A stretch of DNA of 15,211 nt from Elusimicrobiota bacterium (GTDB lineage Bacteria > Elusimicrobiota > Elusimicrobia > UBA1565 > JACRDR01), in the NCBI GenBank assembly GCA_016207585.1, contig JACQPI010000106.1, positions 1 to 15,211 of the forward strand, in the 5' to 3' direction. This document shows, in pieces, positions 5,389 to 11,920 of the stretch. Under the pieces are notes generated by a model. It did not search any database. It saw nothing but the letters and a program-made list of their open reading frames with translations, and was not told where the DNA came from. A program made the position numbers and the translations under genes. Position 1 is the stretch's first letter. Each line of letters starts with the position of its first letter.

Positions 5389-6656
5389 TGATGATCCAGC
5401 TTGACGGCGACCTGCGGGATCGGCTTGTACGTGATCCCGGCCGTGTATTCCACGCGGCTGTTCGCGTTGTTTCTGGCGAAGCCGGCCGGAAGCTCCGCTT
5501 GCGTATCGTAACGCTCATAGCGGAAAAAAGGCGCGAGGTACTGTGGCGAGCCGGCGAGAGATAGAACGTCGAAGGCTCCCTGGACGTACCCTCCGAAAAG
5601 GCGGCGTCCGATGAAGTCGCTGAATCCGGCCGTTTTGGTCTGCTGCGCGAGGTTGACCGCGTCGGCGTTGCCGATGCGCCCTTCCGTATACAGCGCGCGT
5701 AATTCCAGACCGCGGTATTCGGCGGATCCGTGTACGTCCCAGAGGGTGACCGGGACTTGGGAGGGCAGCAGGGCTTGGGCCGCCTGGCCGATGTAGAGGG
5801 AGCCTCCCGCCAGCACGCCGGGAAACGGTTTCACGTCGATCCGGGAGGACCATGCCTTGTCGTCGGCGAACGTATTGGACCCGCCCGTGCGGCCCCCGCG
5901 CAAGCCGGAAGAGCCGGTGAACCCGTCTGCGCCGGGATCGCTCGTCTTGACCGCATGGAGGCCGGCGAGGATATAACTGCGGTAGGAGACGGGGCCGATC
6001 TCTCCGAAAAGGCCGGCGCCGTTCTCTCGCCAAGTGGAGGGAATGATCGATGTCTCCACGCTGGGCCTGGAAACGCCGTGGAACGTGGGGGGCTCATGGA
6101 TTTCATTGACGAATCCGGCCGGCACGAGGACGAGTCCTGCCCGGATTCCCATAGGATTCCATAACTTAAAGTCGAGGTAGGCTTGCTCGACCGACACCTC
6201 GCCGCGCTTGGTGCTCCCCGATGCGGTCGTGGCGTGCTCGAACTCCAGCTCCGAATTGAACAGAATGCGATCGGTGAACTTGTAGCCGACATAGAGCACC
6301 GCGCGCACGAAGTCCGCCTGGTTCGTCTGGCGCGCCTCGTCTCCGTTTTGCTTGCGCCGGGAGAAGTGGCGATAGGACATTTCCCCATAGCCCCCGACAG
6401 AGACTTTTCGATGAGGGGTTCCGTATATTTTGGATGCGGCGGGCCCGAACCCATGCATCGACGTGGTCGCCTCGGGCTCCGCGACGGCGCCGAGTTTTAT
6501 CCGCTCGATTTCGCGGCTGAGGGCGTCTATGCGCTGCTGTAGTTCGTCCAACCGGTCGGGAGAGGATTTCTGGACCGGCGCTTCCTGCGCTGCGGCGGCC
6601 ATCGCCGCAAACAGCACGGCGAAGAAGGCCTGCAGGCTGATTGTCGTTTTTTTCAC
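5322..6656 (-). CDS. outer-membrane porin, phosphate-selective porin O/P type
   Basis: The start is the GTG at 6656: AAGGAG at 6669-6664 stands 7 nt upstream, and the GTG overlaps the apbE stop as GTGA. An upstream in-frame ATG would include the ribosome-binding site in the coding sequence. The product is 444 residues. A signal peptide covers about residues 1-22, ending AMAAAAQEA. A short coiled coil follows (PDRLDELQQRIDALSREIE), then a glycine- and aromatic-rich beta-barrel with alternating strands starting KVSVGGYGEMSYRHF and closing with FNLGLGYIF. The terminal Phe is the usual signal for outer-membrane barrel assembly. The N-terminal coiled coil plus 16-strand-like barrel layout resembles OprO/OprP-type porins. 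The substrate cannot be deduced. The position between apbE and an FMN-binding protein in a feo operon suggests passage of iron or an iron chelate. Confidence 0.85.
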   Translation of the reverse strand: MKKTTISLQAFFAVLFAAMAAAAQEAPVQKSSPDRLDELQQRIDALSREIERIKLGAVAEPEATTSMHGFGPAASKIYGTPHRKVSVGGYGEMSYRHFSRRKQNGDEARQTNQADFVRAVLYVGYKFTDRILFNSELEFEHATTASGSTKRGEVSVEQAYLDFKLWNPMGIRAGLVLVPAGFVNEIHEPPTFHGVSRPSVETSIIPSTWRENGAGLFGEIGPVSYRSYILAGLHAVKTSDPGADGFTGSSGLRGGRTGGSNTFADDKAWSSRIDVKPFPGVLAGGSLYIGQAAQALLPSQVPVTLWDVHGSAEYRGLELRALYTEGRIGNADAVNLAQQTKTAGFSDFIGRRLFGGYVQGAFDVLSLAGSPQYLAPFFRYERYDTQAELPAGFARNNANSRVEYTAGITYKPIPQVAVKLDHQWMLNQARTGINRFNLGLGYIF

Positions 6657-7561
6657 AGTGGATCTCCTTGGGGGCATTTCCCGGCGAAACGGACGCCGCC
6701 GGACGTCTTAATCTCGATCAGGCATCCTTCGAAATCGCGGGAGAACGGGTCGATCCCGGCGACAAACGCCGCGGTGGACCAGGCGTCCGCCTCCGTGGCG
6801 GTCGGCAGGATCACGGCGACGCCGCCCGGGCGCTCGATGGGGCGGCCGGTCCTCGGAGAACGGATATGGCCCGGGTTTTCGGACAAGGAGGAGGTGGAGA
6901 TCGAGGCGTCCCTTAGATGAATAGGCCGAGGCGCTCCCGGAACCACGACCTCCCAGGCGGTCTTTCCCGGGGGCGCGCCGACCGCCAAGATTTGGCCTCC
7001 GAAGTTCAATAGCGCCGAACGAATTCCGCGAGCTTTGAGGCGGTCGGCCGCCGCGTCCAGGGCGAAGCCCTTTCCGATCCCTCCCAGGTCAACGGCGATT
7101 CCGGTCGCGGCGAATGAAACACTGCGATCTTTCGCCCACAGGCGGACTTGGTGGAACCCTCGTCGAGGCGAAGCGGCGGTAGGGTCGAAGGCCCCTTGAG
7201 AACGGCGATAGACCTCGTCTGAACGGGATAGGACCTCCCATAGAGTCGCGGAACATGCGAAGGGTTTGAAGGCCGCGGTCCGGTTGAGCCGGGAGAGCTC
7301 GCTGTCATCTTTAAAGGCGCTCATGACCTGTTCCAGTCGGGCGATCTCCTCGAAAGCCGAGGTGATGGCCGCCGGCGCCGCATCGCCGTAAGCGGTCACT
7401 TCGCATAGGGTCCCCATCAGGAACCGGCTGCGCGTCACGGCTTCCCGGGCGGCCAGGGCCGGGAAGCCGTGAAACATCAGGATCGACGCGGCGGCGAGGG
7501 CGGGCCGATATTTATTGATATTAAAATTCAATATCATTTGCGGCTCAAAAAAATAGCTCAC
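6653..7561 (-). CDS. apbE: ApbE-type FAD:protein FMN transferase
   Basis: 302 residues from a GTG at 7561 that overlaps the fur stop as GTGA, with AGGGA 7 nt upstream; an ATG at 7537 is an alternative. A signal sequence ends near FPALAA (residue 38), which places the enzyme in the periplasm. Family motifs are in order: FLMGT at 47-51, GAFDPT at 123-128, DLGGIGKGFALD at 158-169, NFGGQI at 186-191, SISTSS at 220-225, and ADAWSTAAFV at 258-267 with the Mg-binding Asp and Thr. The segment usually reading HI-x-DP-x-TG is HIRSPRTG here, so Ser replaces Asp. The enzyme moves FMN from FAD onto Thr or Ser of exported flavoproteins. The FMN-binding protein two genes downstream is the obvious client. 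The family was once annotated as a thiamine biosynthesis lipoprotein. No lipobox Cys is seen here. Confidence 0.93.
   Translation of the reverse strand: MSYFFEPQMILNFNINKYRPALAAASILMFHGFPALAAREAVTRSRFLMGTLCEVTAYGDAAPAAITSAFEEIARLEQVMSAFKDDSELSRLNRTAAFKPFACSATLWEVLSRSDEVYRRSQGAFDPTAASPRRGFHQVRLWAKDRSVSFAATGIAVDLGGIGKGFALDAAADRLKARGIRSALLNFGGQILAVGAPPGKTAWEVVVPGAPRPIHLRDASISTSSLSENPGHIRSPRTGRPIERPGGVAVILPTATEADAWSTAAFVAGIDPFSRDFEGCLIEIKTSGGVRFAGKCPQGDPL
7516..7536. repeat. AT-rich 7-7-7 inverted repeat at the start of apbE
   Basis: TGATATT at 7516-7522 and AATATCA at 7530-7536 are perfect inverted copies around a 7-nt centre. They lie in a conspicuously AT-rich patch inside the first codons of apbE, just after the fur stop. 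It might be an internal operator, a small RNA hairpin controlling apbE translation, or simply an AT-rich N-terminus (ILNFNINK). Confidence 0.4.
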
Positions 7562-8049
7562 GCGACGGTCCCTGCGCAGCGGCGGCAGCGGCCGAATATT
7601 TCGTGCCGATGCCAGGAGGGCTCAAATCCCATCTGTCGGCAGGTCTTGTCCTGGATCGCCTCGAGTTCCGGCCAGCGGACCTCTTGGATGCCGCCGCATT
7701 GAATGCAGATGAGGTGGTCGTGATGGGGGCGCTCCAGTTGTATCTCGTAGCGGGAGGCCCCGCCGGAGCTCGTCACGTGGTCCACCAGTTTGCTCTCCTC
7801 CAGGAGTCTCAGGGTTCGAAAGACCGTCGCTCGGCCGATTCCGTATTTGCGAAGCGCCTGGTAGATCTCCTCCAGCTCGAGGTGGCGGTCCGTTTTGAGA
7901 AGGTAATTCATGATCTCCCGGCGTTGCCGGGTCAGCCGAAGGCCCGATTCTTCGAGATGCTTTTCGAAGACCTCTCGAATGCGTTCGGCATAGCCCGGCC
8001 GTCCCGCCACCCACTTCGGAAAGAAGATCAATTCATTCTTCGCCTTCAT
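7558..8049 (-). CDS. fur: Fur-family metal-responsive repressor
   Basis: 163 residues. The ATG at 8049 overlaps the feoB stop as ATGA; the open frame extends further upstream only as a shadow of feoB. An N-terminal winged helix spans about 30-100, including LRLTRQRREIMNYLL, then HLELEEIYQALRKYGIGRATVFRTLRLLEESKLV with the recognition helix. The metal-binding and dimerisation half follows, with RPHHDHLICIQCG (regulatory His cluster and first Cys pair) and CRRC near the C-terminus for the structural zinc. The protein is about 10-15 residues longer at the N-terminus than many Fur proteins. Its place between feoB and apbE makes an iron-sensing repressor most likely. PerR, Zur or Mur cannot be excluded by sequence alone. 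It would be autoregulated through the palindrome in the feoA promoter. Confidence 0.92.
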   Translation of the reverse strand: MKAKNELIFFPKWVAGRPGYAERIREVFEKHLEESGLRLTRQRREIMNYLLKTDRHLELEEIYQALRKYGIGRATVFRTLRLLEESKLVDHVTSSGGASRYEIQLERPHHDHLICIQCGGIQEVRWPELEAIQDKTCRQMGFEPSWHRHEIFGRCRRCAGTVA

Positions 8050-9950
8050 AGACCGAGGGCTCCGGCGCAGCGGTAGGCGGCGAAGGCGGCGAGCCAGCCG
8101 CACGCGAACATGTACGAGAAAGCGAACGCGGGCCAGCGCCAGCCGTTCGTCTCCCGGCGCATGATGGCGATGGTGGAGAAGCATTGAAGGGCGTACACGA
8201 AAAAGAAAAGCAGGCTGAGGGCGGTCGGCACGGACATCAGGCGGCGGCCCGTCTCGGGATCGGAGCCGGCGCGAAGAGCCTCTTGGAGGCGCATCCCGCC
8301 TTCTTCCGATTCGATCCCGTATATTTGGGAGAGGGTCGCGATGAAAATTTCGCGCGCCGGGAGGCTGGCGAGAATGCCCACGTTGATGCGCCAATCATAG
8401 CCGATCGGGCTGAAAACGGGCTCCAGCAATTTGCCGGCGCGTCCCGCGAAGCTGTATTGCAGTTGCCGGGAGGCCGTTCGTTCCTCGGCGGCCTGGGAAG
8501 TCGCGGGGAGGCGTGGAAACGTGAACAGAACCCACATGACGACGCTGACCAATAAGATGATCGTTCCGGCGCGCCGCAGAAATATTTTGGCTCGGTCCAG
8601 CATCGCGATGAGGATGCTCCTGAAGGCCGGAAAGCGGTAGGGAGGCAGCTCCATATAGAAAGGGGTCAGGTGTCCTCGCAGTACCGTGGATCGCAGCACG
8701 CGCGCCGCCGCGAGGGCCGAAACGCTGCCGAGCACGTACAGGCCCAGCAGGACCAGCCCTTGCGTGCGAAAAAAAATGAAAACCGGCCTGTCCGGGATGA
8801 ATGCGGATATCAGGAGCGTGTAGACCGGGAGCCGGGCGGAACAGGTCATGAACGGGGCGATCAGCATGGTGGTGAGCCGGTCCTGCGGGGTGGGTATGGC
8901 GCGCGTCGCCATGATGCCGGGAACCGCGCAGGCATAGGAGGAGATCAGCGCCATGAAGGAGCGGCCCTGAAGCCCGACCCACCCCATCAGCCGGTCCATG
9001 AGGAAGGCGGCGCGCGCCATGTACCCGACGTCCTCGACGAGGAAAAGGCAGAAAAACAAAATCAAGATTTGGGGAAGGAAGGAGATCACGGAGCCGACTC
9101 CGTCGAACAGGGCATGCCTGACGAAGCCGCGCGCGAGACCTTCCGGAAGCTGCCGTCCGGCGGCGTCTCCCAGGGCGGAGCAGAGGGTCGTCAGGGCATC
9201 GCGCGCCGGCGTGGCCCAAGAGAATATGGATTGGAAGAAGACCGCCATGACCGCGAAGAAGATCAACGGTCCCGCCACGGGGTGCAGTACCGCACGATCG
9301 ATGCGTGCCGTCAGGCCGTCCGGGCGAACCGGGCGGTACAGGCAGCGCTCCAGGATCTGGTGGGCCCATTGGTAGCGTTCGAAGGCGCTCCCGGGAGCGG
9401 AAGTCTCGGCCGGGACGGGCCACGATTCCCACTCCAGCAACAGCGCGCGGAGATCTTCCACGCCGATTCCCCGGTGACCGACGACCGGCAGAACGGGAAC
9501 GCCGAGCTCGGCGGACAGCTTTGCCATGTCGAGACGCCCGCCGCGCGCCTTGATCTCGTCGAACATCGTGATCGCGACGGCGGTCGGGAGGCCGAAGGAC
9601 ATGAGCCCGGAGAGAAGCGCCAGGGATCTTTCCAGATTGCTGCCGTCGAGGATGAAAAGCGCGGCGGAGGGCTTTCCGACGTACGTTTCGGAGCCGGCCA
9701 GGGCGTCGCAGGTGACGAGCTCATCGGGCGTCTGGGCTTTGGGGCCGTAGAGCCCCGGCAGATCGAGGAGCCTTAGGCCCGTTTTCTGGTCCACGAAACC
9801 CTCTTTTCTTTCGACCGTCACGCCCGGATAGTTCGCCACCTTTTGACGAAGCCCGGTCAGGGCGTTGAAAAGGGTGGTCTTGCCGCTGTTGGGCGGTCCG
9901 ATAAGCGCGATGACGGGCTGCCTGGGAGAGAGAACGGCGCGACCTTTCAT
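8046..9950 (-). CDS. feoB: ferrous iron transport protein B
   Basis: 634 residues, at the short end for FeoB. An N-terminal cytosolic G domain is followed by the polytopic permease with its two gate regions. G1 is GPPNSGKT at 18-25, the switch Thr is T45 after NYPG, and G3 is DLPG at 63-66. The G4 position reads TMFD at 128-131 where FeoB normally has NMxD, so the guanine-contacting Asn is Thr here. G5 is probably near VVGHRGIG. The membrane part begins around residue 230 (HPVAGPLIFFAVM) and includes the conserved GFGS-like and GYMARAAFLMDRLM segments, a Cys-containing SSYACAVPGIMATR, and SLPAREIFIATLSQIY. It starts 8 nt after feoA and its stop overlaps fur. It imports Fe2+ across the inner membrane. 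No C-terminal FeoC-like or Cys-rich extension is present. Confidence 0.95.
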   Translation of the reverse strand: MKGRAVLSPRQPVIALIGPPNSGKTTLFNALTGLRQKVANYPGVTVERKEGFVDQKTGLRLLDLPGLYGPKAQTPDELVTCDALAGSETYVGKPSAALFILDGSNLERSLALLSGLMSFGLPTAVAITMFDEIKARGGRLDMAKLSAELGVPVLPVVGHRGIGVEDLRALLLEWESWPVPAETSAPGSAFERYQWAHQILERCLYRPVRPDGLTARIDRAVLHPVAGPLIFFAVMAVFFQSIFSWATPARDALTTLCSALGDAAGRQLPEGLARGFVRHALFDGVGSVISFLPQILILFFCLFLVEDVGYMARAAFLMDRLMGWVGLQGRSFMALISSYACAVPGIMATRAIPTPQDRLTTMLIAPFMTCSARLPVYTLLISAFIPDRPVFIFFRTQGLVLLGLYVLGSVSALAAARVLRSTVLRGHLTPFYMELPPYRFPAFRSILIAMLDRAKIFLRRAGTIILLVSVVMWVLFTFPRLPATSQAAEERTASRQLQYSFAGRAGKLLEPVFSPIGYDWRINVGILASLPAREIFIATLSQIYGIESEEGGMRLQEALRAGSDPETGRRLMSVPTALSLLFFFVYALQCFSTIAIMRRETNGWRWPAFAFSYMFACGWLAAFAAYRCAGALGL

Positions 9951-9958
9951 CGACGGGG

Positions 9959-10276
9959 TTAGGCCGAGGCGGGCAGGGCGCTGGGAATGCCTTCCGAGTC
10001 GAGGGCCGCGGGGTGGGCCGCGGGTTCGCGTTCAAAACGGGTGTGGATGCGGATGAATTCGGCGTCGCTGCGCCGGAGGCAAAGGAGGCTCCCTCGGACC
10101 CGGAACAGGAGGGGGTCTCCGAACGGCGCCGTGCGTTCGCGGAGGATCGGCGTGTTGGGGAGAAGGCCCAGGTCCTCGAACCTCTCCCTTCGGCTTTCCG
10201 GGATCGACGCATCGTAGCCCGTGACGACGGCGGCGGCTCCGTCGTCGAGTTGGGTGAGGCGTCGGGGTCGGCTCAT
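9959..10276 (-). CDS. feoA: ferrous iron transport protein A
   Basis: 105 residues with the SH3-like FeoA fold, recognisable from LTQLDDGAAAVVTGYDA, then RRERFEDLGLLPNTPILRER and the terminal LLCLRRSDAEFIRI. It is a cytoplasmic partner that binds and modulates FeoB. About 25 residues after the last domain strand (REPAAHPAALDSEG onward) are Pro/Ala-rich and extend beyond the usual 75-85 residue family length. It is the first gene of the operon: the -10 box ends 21 nt upstream, giving a leader of only about 13-15 nt with no clear Shine-Dalgarno. Confidence 0.88.
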   Translation of the reverse strand: MSRPRRLTQLDDGAAAVVTGYDASIPESRRERFEDLGLLPNTPILRERTAPFGDPLLFRVRGSLLCLRRSDAEFIRIHTRFEREPAAHPAALDSEGIPSALPASA

Positions 10277-10288
10277 AGCTTATTGAAA

Positions 10289-10311
10289 TCCTATTTCATT
10301 ATGACATAGGA
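10289..10311. promoter_or_regulatory. palindromic operator over the feoA -10 box (candidate Fur-family site)
   Basis: A 23-bp near-perfect inverted repeat: TCCTAT and ATAGGA form the outer arms, TCAT and ATGA the inner arms, and only one symmetric pair of positions fails to match. It covers the -10 hexamer completely, so a bound protein would block transcription. A second, shorter inverted pair TGAAAT/ATTTCA (10284-10289 and 10293-10298) overlaps its left half and resembles a 7-1-7 Fur/PerR half-site layout. The classic Fur box sequence itself is not matched well. Confidence 0.65.
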
Positions 10312-10326
10312 AAGCGCTCCTGTCAA
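10298..10326 (-). promoter_or_regulatory. feoA: feoA operon sigma70-type promoter
   Basis: On the minus strand, a consensus TTGACA (10326-10321) is followed after exactly 17 bp by CATAAT (10303-10298), one base from consensus. The predicted +1 is near 10291 and the feoA ATG is at 10276. This strong promoter with an overlapping palindrome fits an operon that is repressed when iron is plentiful. Confidence 0.8.
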
Positions 10327-10351
10327 CTCCTTAAAGTTGATGTCGGAGCGC
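10314..10351. repeat. interrupted 38-bp inverted repeat in the divergent promoter region
   Basis: Outer arms GCGCTCC (10314-10320) and GGAGCGC (10345-10351) are perfect complements. Inner arms TCAACT (10323-10328) and AGTTGA (10335-10340) are also perfect. They are separated by a 2/4-nt asymmetry and a CCTTAA centre. The structure overlaps the feoA -35 box and lies between the two divergent start sites. No U-tract follows on either strand, so it is not an obvious terminator. Confidence 0.6.
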
Positions 10352-10366
10352 GGGGGCGCGGATATG

Positions 10367-10375
10367 TGTTACAAT
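10367..10375 (+). promoter_or_regulatory. extended -10 promoter of the lipoprotein operon
   Basis: TG at 10367-10368, one base, then TACAAT at 10370-10375 form an extended -10 element. No -35 consensus is found at normal spacing, which extended -10 promoters tolerate. AGGAGG at 10398-10403, 6 nt before the ATG at 10410, is a strong ribosome-binding site. Confidence 0.6.
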
Positions 10376-10409
10376 CCGCCCCGGATCGGAGAAGTCGAGG
10401 AGGCGGACG

Positions 10410-10850
10410 ATGAGAGCGAACATGGGATGGGCGGCGGCGCTTTTGCTTTGCGCCGGCTGTGCCGGTGTCGAGTCGCGCGTTAATAAGGGGAAGGTGGTCG
10501 ATACGATCGACCAGGCCCCGGCCCAGAAGGATTATTTGGAGGCGATCGGCATCGGCGCGTCGGATCCGTCGCTGCCCTCGGATACGCAGCGCAAGGCTCT
10601 GGCTCGGGACGCGGCGATCGTGAAGGCCCAGTACGAGATGCTCTCGATGGTCAAGGGCGTCGAGCTGGAGGGCGGGATCGTCGTCCAGAGGGCGATCGAG
10701 CAGGATTCGACGCTCGAAACGAAAATCAAGGAGACGATCAAGGGGGCGGATATCCTGAAATCCGAGTTTACCGCCGACGGCGGCTGCGTCGTGACGATCC
10801 GCGTTCTCAAAAAGCGCCTCGAGGAAATGATGGGGGTGAAATTTCGCTGA
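10410..10850 (+). CDS. LPP20/FlgP-like outer-membrane lipoprotein
   Basis: 146 residues with a lipoprotein signal: a hydrophobic run to CAGC, with Cys17 as the lipidated residue. Residues about 40-146 look like the LPP20 domain: EAIGIGASDPSLPSDTQRKALARDAAIVKAQYEML, an alpha-helical repeat of Ala every few residues, then a C-terminal strand pair ending VVTIRVLKKRLEEMMG. Relatives include the Helicobacter LPP20 lipoprotein and Vibrio/Campylobacter FlgP, which builds a ring around the flagellar motor. The gene has its own promoter and strong ribosome-binding site, and its stop overlaps the next start as TGATG. The neighbours (FlgT-like, GNA1162 and CsgG-like) point to one outer-membrane complex. 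No flagellar gene is in the window, so a flagellar role is unproven. Confidence 0.72.
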   Translation: MRANMGWAAALLLCAGCAGVESRVNKGKVVDTIDQAPAQKDYLEAIGIGASDPSLPSDTQRKALARDAAIVKAQYEMLSMVKGVELEGGIVVQRAIEQDSTLETKIKETIKGADILKSEFTADGGCVVTIRVLKKRLEEMMGVKFR

Positions 10851-11920
10851 TGCCCATTCGGATCAAGGCCGCCCTCCTCCTCTTCCTTGCCGCGGCTTGG
10901 GGCTGCACGCACGCGCGTGCGCTCCCCGAGGAGGCGGGGGAGGTGATCGAGGTCGAGGGGTGGGCGCCGGTGGACCCTCAAGATCCCGTCGGGACCCGCC
11001 AGCGCGCTCTGGTCATGGCGCAGAAGTCGGCCGTCGAAAGGGTCGTGGGCGTCTACGTGTCGGCCAAGACGCGGGTGGACGCCGCGGTGGTCGTGGATCA
11101 GAAGATACTGGCCCGGGTGGACGGGTATGTGCGCCGCTATGACGTCTTGGACGAGAAGGAAGAGGCCGGAATTCGCAAGGTGCGCATCCGCGCCTTCATC
11201 CTGCACGGCAAGTTGGGGGAGGACCTTCGTTCGGCGGGGCTGTCCCAGTCGGGGCCGGTTCCCGGCAACCCTCGCGTGAGCGTGCGTATCCTCGATCGCT
11301 CCGGGAAGAGCCCGAACCTGGAACGGGCGGCCTCCGGAGCGATTCGAAGGCAATTGGTGGAGCGCGGGTTCACGGTCATCGAGGAGGGGGAGGAGTCGGC
11401 GGCGAGGGCCGACCTGGTGGTTTCGGGCGAGGTGCAGGTGTCGGAGATAGTCGACGAGCGTTTGCGGGGATTTCATTCTTCCCGAGCGCGGTTGCGCGCG
11501 CAGGTGAAACAAAGGGAAACGGGGGCCGTCCTCGCGGAAAAGACGCAGGAGGCTTCCGCGATGGACGTGGCGGCCCCGGTGGCCGATGATAAGGCCGTGG
11601 ACACGGCCGGCCAGATGCTGGCCGAGATGCTGATCGCGGAATTGGCCGGCCGGCTTAGGGCGCTTGGTTCCTTGCTGGTGAGGGTTCATGGGGCGAGGGG
11701 TTTGCTGGAGGTCGAACGGATCGTGGAGGGGCTTAGGACCCTCCCGGAGGCCTCCGCGGTCACGCTCTTGGAATATCGCAACGGCGTGGCCGAGATGAGC
11801 GTTTCGGCCGCGGGCATCTCCAGCGAGGAGCTTGCCGCGATATGGGTCAAGACGAAGAAGCCCCCCTTGGCGTTGCGCAGTCTGAGTCCCTATGTGCTTG
11901 AGCTGGAAACCGTTCCGTGA
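10850..11920 (+). CDS. FlgT-like exported protein, probable lipoprotein
   Basis: 356 residues. The N-terminus is a signal peptide with a possible lipobox AWGC (Cys19). Residues about 31-115 resemble the FlgT N-terminal domain: VIEVEGWAPV, then an Ala-rich helix RQRALVMAQKSAVERVVGVYV, and the strands VRRYDVLDEKEEAGIRKVRIRAFIL. A middle region (about 135-275) alternates a helix RRQLVERGFTVIEEGEESAA with strands ADLVVSGEVQVSE, as in FlgT/FlgO-type middle domains that detect or bind a partner. The final 80 residues form another small alpha/beta domain (LLVRVHGARGLLEVERIVEGL) that I cannot name. In Vibrio, FlgT organises a ring around the flagellar basal body together with FlgO and FlgP. Here it is translationally coupled to the LPP20-like gene before it and overlaps the next gene as GTGA. 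Confidence 0.65.
   Translation: MPIRIKAALLLFLAAAWGCTHARALPEEAGEVIEVEGWAPVDPQDPVGTRQRALVMAQKSAVERVVGVYVSAKTRVDAAVVVDQKILARVDGYVRRYDVLDEKEEAGIRKVRIRAFILHGKLGEDLRSAGLSQSGPVPGNPRVSVRILDRSGKSPNLERAASGAIRRQLVERGFTVIEEGEESAARADLVVSGEVQVSEIVDERLRGFHSSRARLRAQVKQRETGAVLAEKTQEASAMDVAAPVADDKAVDTAGQMLAEMLIAELAGRLRALGSLLVRVHGARGLLEVERIVEGLRTLPEASAVTLLEYRNGVAEMSVSAAGISSEELAAIWVKTKKPPLALRSLSPYVLELETVP

Noticed and set aside
8670..9776. A 368-codon plus-strand open frame opposite feoB
   Set aside because: It is antisense to a gene with clear motifs. Its low-complexity Gly/Arg/Glu-rich product is typical of a GC-rich shadow frame.
10532..11689. A 385-codon minus-strand open frame opposite the LPP20-like and FlgT-like genes
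   Set aside because: The Arg/His/Pro-rich translation has no recognisable domain. The opposite strand has signal peptides, coupled starts and family motifs.
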